From NCBI GenBank assembly GCA_964636865.1, contig CAZWVJ010000028.1, positions 1-21,125 on the forward strand: a stretch of 21,125 bases of DNA. The letters run 5' to 3'. The notes beneath the pieces were generated by a model. The model made no database searches. It worked only from the letters and a program-made list of their open reading frames with translations, and was not told the origin of the DNA. A program made the position numbers and the translations under genes. This document shows, in pieces, positions 14,760 to 21,125 of this stretch (its first letter is position 1; each line of letters starts with the position of its first letter). Origin of the DNA: B1SED10-75 sp964636865. Lineage in GTDB: Bacteria; Bacillota; Dethiobacteria; DTU022; PWGO01.

Positions 14760-14955
14760 GCTGTTTAGAAATTTAACAACCTTCATTATTATCTAAACAT
14801 AGTAAAATTCTATTAATAACAAATGGGGGAGATAACACAAAAAGGGGAAGGAAAAGTAAAAGTATTTTTCCGCTTCCATGTTGTAAACACAGGCGATACC
14901 AATTAAAATGAATGTAGCACATTTATTTAAGATTCAGAGTGGGGGAGGGGTATTT

Positions 14956-15555
14956 ATTTGCGGGCGTTATTGGTTAAGCGACAGTTTAGAAGATATTGCT
15001 GAAAAATACGGAGTTTCTCTCTTAGATAATCAAAGCATTACCGGCCCGGAAATATTTCCTTCCCAAGCTGCACCGGTAATTTATAACGTTAATACCCCGC
15101 AAATCTCCCTATGGAAGTGGGGCTTTCCTAATCCCGTAAAAAGCGGAATTATAATAAATGCCCGGGGGGAAACTATAGATCAAAAAAGAATGTTTAAACG
15201 GGCCTTTGCCGGTCAAAGATGTGTGATACCCGCCAACGCGTTTTTTGAATGGACAAAAGAACAAAAGGGGAAGCAAAAATACAGGATATATTTTGATCAC
15301 GGCAAACTTTTTTCCATGGCAGGCATTTGGGATACATTTACTACTGATGATGGCAATTCCCAAAACTACTTTGTTATTATTACTACCCGGGCAACCAACC
15401 AGTTGCAGGCAATACATGAACGCATGCCGGTTATTTTAACCGCAGAAGAAGAAAAAAACTGGCTGGACCACAATAATTCAAATATTGAGGTCCTTAAAAG
15501 TATTTTAGATTCACCTAAATTTGATCAAAAACTGATTACTGCCAAAGAAAATTAA
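14956..15555 (+). CDS. SRAP/HMCES-family abasic-site crosslinking protein (YedK-like), probable ATT start
   Basis: A 199-residue SOS-response-associated peptidase family protein, which in known members crosslinks covalently to abasic sites in single-stranded DNA. Family members begin M-C-G-R and use Cys2, exposed by methionine removal, as nucleophile. Here CGRYWLSDSL follows an ATT codon at 14956, preceded by a very strong GGGGGAGGGG (14941-14950) at ideal spacing. The frame is open back to ATG 14908, but that start has no Shine-Dalgarno and would place 17 residues before the catalytic cysteine. I therefore infer initiation at ATT. The other active-site parts are present: NARGET, the glutamate of NAFFEW, and HERMP. 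It converges on leuA, whose stop is 27 bp away. Confidence 0.85.
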   Translation: MCGRYWLSDSLEDIAEKYGVSLLDNQSITGPEIFPSQAAPVIYNVNTPQISLWKWGFPNPVKSGIIINARGETIDQKRMFKRAFAGQRCVIPANAFFEWTKEQKGKQKYRIYFDHGKLFSMAGIWDTFTTDDGNSQNYFVIITTRATNQLQAIHERMPVILTAEEEKNWLDHNNSNIEVLKSILDSPKFDQKLITAKEN

Positions 15556-15582
15556 GGATCAAAGCAAATATATCTCAATTGT

Positions 15583-17127
15583 TTATTGGCTGTGGATGCC
15601 GTTTTTAACATCGTTCATTTTTATTAATTTGTTTATTCCATTTATATAAGCTTTAATACTTGCTTCGATTATATCTGTACTGAGGCCTCTGCCGGTTATG
15701 TCTTTATTATTGTGATTAATTTTTACGGTAACTTCTCCGAGGGCGTCTCTTCCGCCGGTAACCGCACTCAGGTTATAACTTGTCAGGGTAATATTTATTC
15801 CTGTAATTTTATTGATGGCATTGTATGCGGCGTCAATAGGTCCGGAACCAATAGCCACTTCTTCAAAATATTCATCGCCTTTAATAAGGCGGATGATTGC
15901 CGCCGGAATGCTTTTACTGCCGCTTACAGTTTGCAAATAATCAAGCTTGTATGTGGGTTCTGTAAAAGAAAGATGTTCGAAGACAAGCGCTTCTATATCT
16001 TCTCTATACACTCCCTTTTTCTTATCGGCTAATTCCACAAATCGCTCATAGAAATCTTCGAACTCTTCCTCGGGAATGGTATAACCCATTTCCTGCAATT
16101 CATTTTTCAAAGCGTGCCTTCCGGAGCGGGCGGTAAGTAACATTTGAGCGGGCTTTCCGCCAATAAGATCAGTATCGATAATTTCGTATGTGCGTTTATC
16201 TTTAAGGACACCGTCCTGATGAATGCCGGATGAATGGGCAAATGCATTTATACCAATAATAGCTTTATTTACCGGTATCGGAATTCCGGTTAATTTGCTC
16301 ACCAGGCGGCTGGTCCGATATATTTCCTGAGTGTTTATGTCTGTATAGTGGGCAAACATGTCCTGCCGTATGCGTAAAGCTACGGCAATTTCTTCAAGGG
16401 AGGCGTTGCCTGCTCTCTCACCGATTCCATTGACATTACATTCTATTTGCCTGGCGCCGTTCTTAATGGCTGACAATGAATTGCTAACGGCCAAGCCCAG
16501 GTCGTTATGGCAGTGAACGCTTAAAACTACATTTTCTATACCCTTAACATTTTCATTAATTCTGCGAATTAACGCCCCAAACTCTTCGGGAACCGAATAA
16601 CCAACTGTATCGGGAATATTTATGGTAGTTGCTCCGGCTTCAATGGCGGCTTCTATAACCCGGAACAGATAATCTTCTTGAGCTCGCGTGGCATCTTCCG
16701 GTGAGTATTCGATATCATCAGTAAATTGACGGGCATATTTTATTGTTTGCACGGCCTGTTCAATAAGCTCTTCCGGATTTTTATGCAGCTTTTGTTCCAT
16801 GTGAATGTTTGATACCCCTAAAAAAATATGGATACGCGGTTTTTCCGCTTCTTTTACAGCTTCCCAGGCAGCATCGACATCTTCTTTTACGCACCTGGCC
16901 AGGGCACAAATGGTAGGCCCCTTAACTTGACGGGATATTTCTTTTATCGCCTCAAGCTCTCCGGGTGATGATATTGGGAATCCGGCTTCAATAACATCTA
17001 CATTGAGTTTGGCTAATTGCTTTGCTATTTTTAATTTTTCATCCATATTAAGTTTAGAGCCCGGTGTTTGCTCACCGTCTCTTAAAGTACTGTCAAATAT
17101 AATTACTTTCTCTTTTTCCATGATCAT
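15583..17127 (-). CDS. leuA: 2-isopropylmalate synthase
   Basis: A 514-residue enzyme of the first committed step of leucine synthesis (acetyl-CoA plus 2-ketoisovalerate). The catalytic TIM barrel begins FDSTLRDGEQTPG; metal-binding HCHNDLG and the GIGERAGNASLEE motif follow. Residues from about 390 on form the C-terminal leucine-feedback domain (LDYLQTVSGS...GSGPIDAAYNAI...), so this is the long, allosteric form. The frame is open upstream to 17238, but that part is the T-box leader. AGGAGG at 17132-17137 precedes two close ATGs, 17127 and 17121; spacing (4 or 10 bases) does not decide, and I list the first. (R)-citramalate synthase is a related alternative, but the leucine T-box favours leuA. 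No other leu gene is in the window. Confidence 0.93.
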   Translation of the reverse strand: MIMEKEKVIIFDSTLRDGEQTPGSKLNMDEKLKIAKQLAKLNVDVIEAGFPISSPGELEAIKEISRQVKGPTICALARCVKEDVDAAWEAVKEAEKPRIHIFLGVSNIHMEQKLHKNPEELIEQAVQTIKYARQFTDDIEYSPEDATRAQEDYLFRVIEAAIEAGATTINIPDTVGYSVPEEFGALIRRINENVKGIENVVLSVHCHNDLGLAVSNSLSAIKNGARQIECNVNGIGERAGNASLEEIAVALRIRQDMFAHYTDINTQEIYRTSRLVSKLTGIPIPVNKAIIGINAFAHSSGIHQDGVLKDKRTYEIIDTDLIGGKPAQMLLTARSGRHALKNELQEMGYTIPEEEFEDFYERFVELADKKKGVYREDIEALVFEHLSFTEPTYKLDYLQTVSGSKSIPAAIIRLIKGDEYFEEVAIGSGPIDAAYNAINKITGINITLTSYNLSAVTGGRDALGEVTVKINHNNKDITGRGLSTDIIEASIKAYINGINKLIKMNDVKNGIHSQ

Positions 17128-17170
17128 ATTTCCTCCTAAGATTATTTTATTTTGAAGAATAATTAAATAA

Positions 17171-17440
17171 ATAATAAAAACCTTTCGTTCCAAGAGACGA
17201 AAGGTTTTCGCGGTACCACTCTTATTAGCAAGCTTCAATGAGCTTGCTCACTCTTTGCCCTTAACGCGGGCCCGATGCGACCTTCCTACTAACTATTTGA
17301 AATTATTTGTAAAGATAATTTCTTTAATAGTTTTCAGTCGGTATCTCCCGGACGAGTTCGAAAAAGCTCACCTGCCGATTTTCAGCTTACACGGCTCTCT
17401 GAAAGGCATATTGCCTTATCTAATACTTCCGATCATCGAA
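17171..17440 (-). promoter_or_regulatory. Leucine-specific T-box riboswitch with terminator
   Basis: Read on the minus strand, the leader starts with CGATGATCGGAAGTA, followed by AGAGAGCC and the Stem I purine motifs. The specifier loop reads GAACTCGTC with CTC (17354-17356), a leucine codon. The invariant T-box AGTGGTACCGCG lies at 17209-17220. The terminator pairs AAAACCTTTCGT with ACGAAAGGTTTT (17177-17208) and is followed by TATTATTTATTT. Uncharged leucine tRNA should favour the antiterminator and switch on leuA. Confidence 0.95.
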
Positions 17441-17461
17441 TAATATTTAATTTTCATTTTC

Positions 17462-17497
17462 ATATACAATATTATTGTATATTAGAGATACTGTCAA
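17462..17497 (-). promoter_or_regulatory. leuA promoter with overlapping palindrome
   Basis: On the minus strand TTGACA (17492-17497), 17 bp, TAATAT (17469-17474). The -10 is inside a perfect palindrome with 9-bp arms ATATACAAT / ATTGTATAT around a 3-base centre (17462-17482), suggesting a repressor operator in addition to the T-box. Confidence 0.75.
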
Positions 17498-17700
17498 TAC
17501 ACGTAAGAACAAATCCTAAGTGTTTTTAGACTAAAGTAATATTTTTAGAGTTGAAAAAACTCATATTATATTTGATATATTACTTTATGCATGCTAATAT
17601 ATTTAAAAATACAATTGTAGCTTCAACCTTTATAAACCACCAATCCGTTTAAGTGAATATACCTGAATATGTCTAATAAAAAGAAGTGGTGATGATTTAA

Positions 17701-19887
17701 ATGAAAATAGGAATTCCAAGAGCTATGGGGTATTATTACTATTACCCCTTTTATCGTAAATTTTTAGAATATCTGGATGTGGAGCCGGTAATTTCTTCTC
17801 CCACCAGTAGAAAAACTTTGGATTCTTTAACAGATTGCCCCACAGATGAGCCATGCATTTCTGTGAAACTTACTTTTCCCCATGTGAGGCAGTTATTGGA
17901 AAAAGGGGTAGATGGTATTTTTTTACCTATGTTGGTAAGCGGGAGGAAAGATAGTTACTTTTGTCCGAAACACATAGGATTGCCTGCCATGGTGAAAAAC
18001 AATTTCAATTTACCCGATGATATGTTTTTATCCCCAAAATTTGATATTCATCATACCACCGATAAAGGCCGTTCTTCTTTTGTAAGGGAAGCCCAAAAAA
18101 TTGGAGCAGATCCTGGAAAAGCTCGCCGGGCTTTTAAAGCTGCATGGGAAAAACAAAATGAATTCATTTATCTTACTTATTCCAGACAAATCACCACACC
18201 TGAAGCATTTACTTTATTGGAAGGGAAAGAAATTTCTTCACAGCCCGACAAAGAAGATGGAATTAATATTGGTATAGTGGCTCACAGTTATACTTTATAT
18301 GACTATATCGGCTATAACCTGGTAGATCGCCTGCGTGAATACGGAAATGTATACACTCCGGAAATGATTTCACCGGAACAAGCGGTTCACCAGGTAGAGA
18401 ATTCTATTTATGACGGAGAAAAACTGTGGAGTTTTGAAATCCAATTGGTAGGAAGTGCGCTTTACTGGCTGCGTAATGGCTTGGTGGATAAATTAATTAT
18501 GCTGGGGCCTTTTGAATGCGGGCCGGAAGCAATAATAGAAAACTTTTTGGAAGAAAAGAGCAATGAGATGAATGTCCCTTTTCTTATTCTAACCGTGGAT
18601 GAACAGACCGGAGAAGCGGGTCTTATGACCCGTATAGAGGCTTTTATGGATACTGTTCCGGTAATTGAGAGTCCAGAGGGCAAAAATGAGAAAAGCGGGG
18701 AAAAAGACCTTTCATGGTCGGGGAATAAAAATAAACAATTTCATGCCCCTACATTTGATAAAAGGGTAGTAGGTTTACCTACTATGGGCAATTTGGGAAT
18801 TATATTATCTACTATTTTCAAGGAACTGGATATCGAAACAGTGATTCCTCCCATTACAAATAGGACCGTAGAGTTAGGTATGGAAGTAGCTCCGGAATTC
18901 ATATGCTTTCCCATGACAGTTACTATCGGGCAGATGAGGGAAGCATTAGAACAAGGGGCGAACACGATTGGCATGGTTACCGGAAAAGGTAGATGCCGTT
19001 TGGGATGGTATGCTGATATTCAAGAAATACTTCTTAATAAATTAGGTTATCAATTTGATATGGTGGCTATAGATAATCCCTTTCCGGTTTTTAAAAAGGG
19101 AAGGCAGTTTTTAAAAACTCTGCAGTTCCTTACTACAGAAGGAGCTTCCTGGCCTAAAATATCTCGGGCCCTTGTCAGGGGCTATCGCCGCTTGATTGCA
19201 TTGGATGCGGCTGAAAACGATCTATTTTATTTGAGGGCTGTTGAAAAGAACAGGGGAGAAGCAGACGGGTTATTTAATAATTTTAAGCAAAAACTTTTAC
19301 AATTAGAGACTATAGGAGAAATTGACACTGCTTATAATAATTATCGGCAAAAAGCTAATAATATTGAAAAAGTAGAAAATGAAGAAATTTACCGTATACG
19401 AATAATCGGGGAAATATATGCAGTCCAAGAAAAATTTGTTAACCTCGATCTCATAGAAAGGTTAGGAAAACATCCGTCTCAGCGGATATGGGTGGAACGC
19501 GAACTTAATACCAGCAACTGGTTCCGTTTGAAAGTGCTTAATGACAAAAAACTGAGAGAGAGGCATAACGAGATTGAAGAAGCGGCTGCGCCTTACCTGG
19601 ATGAGATGGTAGGGGGGCACGGACAAGAGAATGTAGGGCTTACGGTGCTGGCGCCTCAAGAGGGAATTGATGGCATTATACATTTATTTCCTTTTACTTG
19701 TATGCCGGAGATTGTAGCTCAAAACATATTAACCCGTGTGACTGAGGAAAAAGATATACCTATTTTAACAATTATTACTAACGAACAAACCGGCGAAGCA
19801 GGCGTTCAAACTAGATTGGAGGCTTTTCTGGATATAATAAAAGATAAAAAAAGAAAGCAAAAAAAGGAGAGTGGAATCCTCTTATGA
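17701..19887 (+). CDS. Tandem-fused DUF2229 protein (acyl-CoA dehydratase activase-related)
   Basis: A 728-residue protein made of two homologous DUF2229 halves (PF09989), about 1-330 and 360-715, joined by a charged linker (GKNEKSGEKD). Half 1 opens with MKIGIPRAMGYYYYYPFYRKFLE and half 2 with KRVVGLPTMGNLGIILSTIFKEL. Each ends with the same motif: EQTGEAGLMTRIEAFMD and EQTGEAGVQTRLEAFLD. Each half keeps three cysteines at matching places (C52, C88, C273; C402, C432, C667), as expected for the Fe-S ligands of 2-hydroxyacyl-CoA dehydratase-like subunits. These families carry out ATP-driven reductions with an activase partner, encoded directly downstream with a 4-bp overlap. The substrate is unknown. 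ATG 17701 has GGTGAT 7 bases upstream. Confidence 0.85.
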   Translation: MKIGIPRAMGYYYYYPFYRKFLEYLDVEPVISSPTSRKTLDSLTDCPTDEPCISVKLTFPHVRQLLEKGVDGIFLPMLVSGRKDSYFCPKHIGLPAMVKNNFNLPDDMFLSPKFDIHHTTDKGRSSFVREAQKIGADPGKARRAFKAAWEKQNEFIYLTYSRQITTPEAFTLLEGKEISSQPDKEDGINIGIVAHSYTLYDYIGYNLVDRLREYGNVYTPEMISPEQAVHQVENSIYDGEKLWSFEIQLVGSALYWLRNGLVDKLIMLGPFECGPEAIIENFLEEKSNEMNVPFLILTVDEQTGEAGLMTRIEAFMDTVPVIESPEGKNEKSGEKDLSWSGNKNKQFHAPTFDKRVVGLPTMGNLGIILSTIFKELDIETVIPPITNRTVELGMEVAPEFICFPMTVTIGQMREALEQGANTIGMVTGKGRCRLGWYADIQEILLNKLGYQFDMVAIDNPFPVFKKGRQFLKTLQFLTTEGASWPKISRALVRGYRRLIALDAAENDLFYLRAVEKNRGEADGLFNNFKQKLLQLETIGEIDTAYNNYRQKANNIEKVENEEIYRIRIIGEIYAVQEKFVNLDLIERLGKHPSQRIWVERELNTSNWFRLKVLNDKKLRERHNEIEEAAAPYLDEMVGGHGQENVGLTVLAPQEGIDGIIHLFPFTCMPEIVAQNILTRVTEEKDIPILTIITNEQTGEAGVQTRLEAFLDIIKDKKRKQKKESGILL

Positions 19888-20885
19888 GAGCTTATATCGG
19901 TGTAGATGTTGGCAGTTTAACCACTAAAATTGTAGCCCTGAATGAAAAGGGGGAAGCTTTATTTGATTGGTATGCCCGAAACCAGGGAGGGCCAATTGAA
20001 ACTGTCCAGCAAGGTTTTCGTAAATTAGAAAGTGAACCTCTTAAAGATATAGATATAGGGGGCATAGGGACTACCGGTTCCGGTAGGCATTTAGCGGCCA
20101 TAATGGTTGGCGCGGATATAATAAAAAACGAAATTACCGCTCATGCAGTTGCTGCCAGCCACGTAAACCAGGGAGTTCGCACTGTTATTGATATAGGAGG
20201 TCAAGATTCTAAAATTATTTATTTAAAAAATGGGGTAGCGGTGGGTTTTAACATGAATACCATTTGTGCTGCCGGAACAGGGTCGTTTCTTGATCACCAG
20301 GCTTCCCGGCTAAATATCCCCATTGAAGAATTTGGCGAATATGCTCTTCAATCAGATAATTCCGTTCGCATTTCCGGCCGTTGTGGAGTCTTCGCGGAAT
20401 CTGATCTTATACATAAGCAGCAAATGGGTTATAATCGGGAAGATCTCATTGCCGGGCTTTGTATGGCTTTAGCCAGAAATTTTGTTACTAATGTGGCCCG
20501 TTCCAAGAAAGTAGAACCGGAAATCCTCTTTCAAGGAGGAGTTGCTGCCAACCACGGCATCAAATATGCTTTAGAAGTTATTTTAGATAAGGAACTCATA
20601 ATACCTGACAAGTTTAAAGTGATGGGGGCTTATGGTGCTGCCCTTTTAGCTTTGCGGGAAAAGCAAAATACTCCCGAACCTTCAAAATACCGCGGCGCTC
20701 ATGCCATAGCTTCATTTGATTGTTACCCCCGGAGTTTTATATGCGATGATTGCAGCAACAGTTGCGAAATTAACGAACTCTACATTGACGAAAAACTTGT
20801 AAGCAGATGGGGGAGCCGTTGCGCCAAGTGGGAAGACCTCAACTACCATAAGAAAGAAAAAACAAAAAGCCAGGCCACCTTTTAA
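19884..20885 (+). CDS. CoA-substrate-specific enzyme activase (BcrAD/BadFG/HgdC-type ATPase)
   Basis: A 333-residue ASKHA-fold ATPase, the archerase that feeds electrons at low potential to an Fe-S partner. Phosphate-binding motifs are GVDVGSLTTK near the start and VIDIGGQDSK near residue 110. The two cysteines that bind one [4Fe-4S] cluster between two subunits are C128 (ICAAGTGSFLD) and C167 (SGRCGVFAESDLIHKQ). After the normal domain end near residue 260 there is a cysteine-rich tail (FDCYPRSFICDDCSNSCE, then SRCAKWE) that could hold zinc or a further cluster. Its ATG overlaps the stop of the DUF2229 gene (ATGA), so the two are translationally coupled and presumably form one system. Confidence 0.9.
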   Translation: MRAYIGVDVGSLTTKIVALNEKGEALFDWYARNQGGPIETVQQGFRKLESEPLKDIDIGGIGTTGSGRHLAAIMVGADIIKNEITAHAVAASHVNQGVRTVIDIGGQDSKIIYLKNGVAVGFNMNTICAAGTGSFLDHQASRLNIPIEEFGEYALQSDNSVRISGRCGVFAESDLIHKQQMGYNREDLIAGLCMALARNFVTNVARSKKVEPEILFQGGVAANHGIKYALEVILDKELIIPDKFKVMGAYGAALLALREKQNTPEPSKYRGAHAIASFDCYPRSFICDDCSNSCEINELYIDEKLVSRWGSRCAKWEDLNYHKKEKTKSQATF

Positions 20886-21037
20886 GTAAATAAATAATTA
20901 AGCAAAAAAATAAGTAAAGTAAGCTTATAATTACTTAACAATTATGTAAGATGTAAGCGTCAAATTGAATTCTCATAGAATTACTAGAACGAATTGCGAG
21001 AACGAATCAGGAAAACAGTTATATCATAAATCTCTTT

Positions 21038-21063
21038 GATTGGCTTAAGGGATTGGCTTAAGG
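21038..21063 (+). repeat. 13-bp perfect tandem duplication
   Basis: GATTGGCTTAAGG occurs twice head to tail (21038-21050 and 21051-21063) in the non-coding region after the activase gene. It is probably a slippage product; I assign no function. Confidence 0.7.
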
Positions 21064-21103
21064 TATCCTGTGTAAAATTTTGATTATTAAGGTAAGCTGT
21101 GTG

Positions 21104-21125
21104 AAGGGGACGGTTATTCATTGTC
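21104..21125 (-). repeat. Edge of a GGGGACGG-type repeat, cut by the window end
   Basis: AAGGGGACGGTTATTC followed by ATTGTC reaches the right edge. The GGGGACGG core equals the minus-orientation core of the 27-bp hairpin family (GGGGACGGGGTAC), but the flanks differ, so it may be a second subfamily. The other arm, if any, is outside the window. Confidence 0.4.

Noticed and set aside
14841..14880. Terminator around GGAAGGAAAA / TTTTTCCGCTTCC
   Set aside because: The stem is imperfect, and no plus- or minus-strand gene ends nearby to need a terminator.
14908..14955. Sixteen-residue extension of the SRAP protein from ATG 14908
   Set aside because: It has no Shine-Dalgarno, and the family requires the cysteine at position 2.
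17128..17238. 37-residue N-terminal extension of LeuA
   Set aside because: These codons lie in the T-box antiterminator/terminator; the real start is after AGGAGG at 17132-17137.

Overview
The window looks like a chromosomal segment of an anaerobic, low-to-moderate GC Bacillota (Clostridia-type) bacterium. The evidence is a classic T-box leader in front of leuA, Clostridia-style cell-wall-binding (CWB2) repeats on a surface protein, an oxygen-sensitive glycyl radical enzyme, an archerase-type ATPase for CoA-ester dehydratases, and a dedicated tungstate importer. I cannot name the species.

Layout. (1) Positions 1-7350 are an accessory stretch: the tail of an upstream gene, an M50-like membrane protein without protease residues, two small ORFs, an RCC1-type propeller, a GNAT acetyltransferase, and a 948-residue surface protein (leucine-rich repeats, three CWB2 repeats, a propeller-like C-terminus). 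Scattered between them is a family of 27-bp hairpin elements (arms GTAGCARG / CYTGCTAC, loop core TACCCCGTCCC). The family ends in a cluster beside a REP-associated tyrosine transposase (RAYT) gene at 6421-7182. (2) Positions 7370-11310 are a tungstate locus: a cytoplasmic regulator built from a ModE-type winged helix and a TupA-like ligand domain, then tupA-tupB-tupC behind a strong promoter with a ModE-like inverted-repeat operator, closed by a bidirectional terminator. (3) Positions 11370-14759 (minus strand) hold a single 1106-residue protein that joins a glycyl-radical-enzyme activase to its glycyl radical enzyme. (4) Positions 14956-15555 hold an SRAP/HMCES-type abasic-site protein that probably starts at an ATT codon. 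(5) Positions 15583-17500 (minus strand) are leuA with a leucine T-box and a palindrome over its promoter. (6) Positions 17701-20885 are a two-gene operon: a fused tandem DUF2229 protein and its activase ATPase, overlapping by 4 bp.

How the parts work together. TupABC imports tungstate, probably for tungsten-pterin enzymes located elsewhere; the regulator most likely reads intracellular tungstate/molybdate through a domain derived from the transporter's own binding protein. The glycyl radical enzyme and the DUF2229/activase pair are two independent radical or low-potential systems of anaerobic metabolism whose substrates cannot be read from sequence.

The best candidates for something little described are the RAYT with its covarying hairpin family, some copies of which bracket genes in inverted pairs, and the one-chain activase-glycyl radical enzyme.
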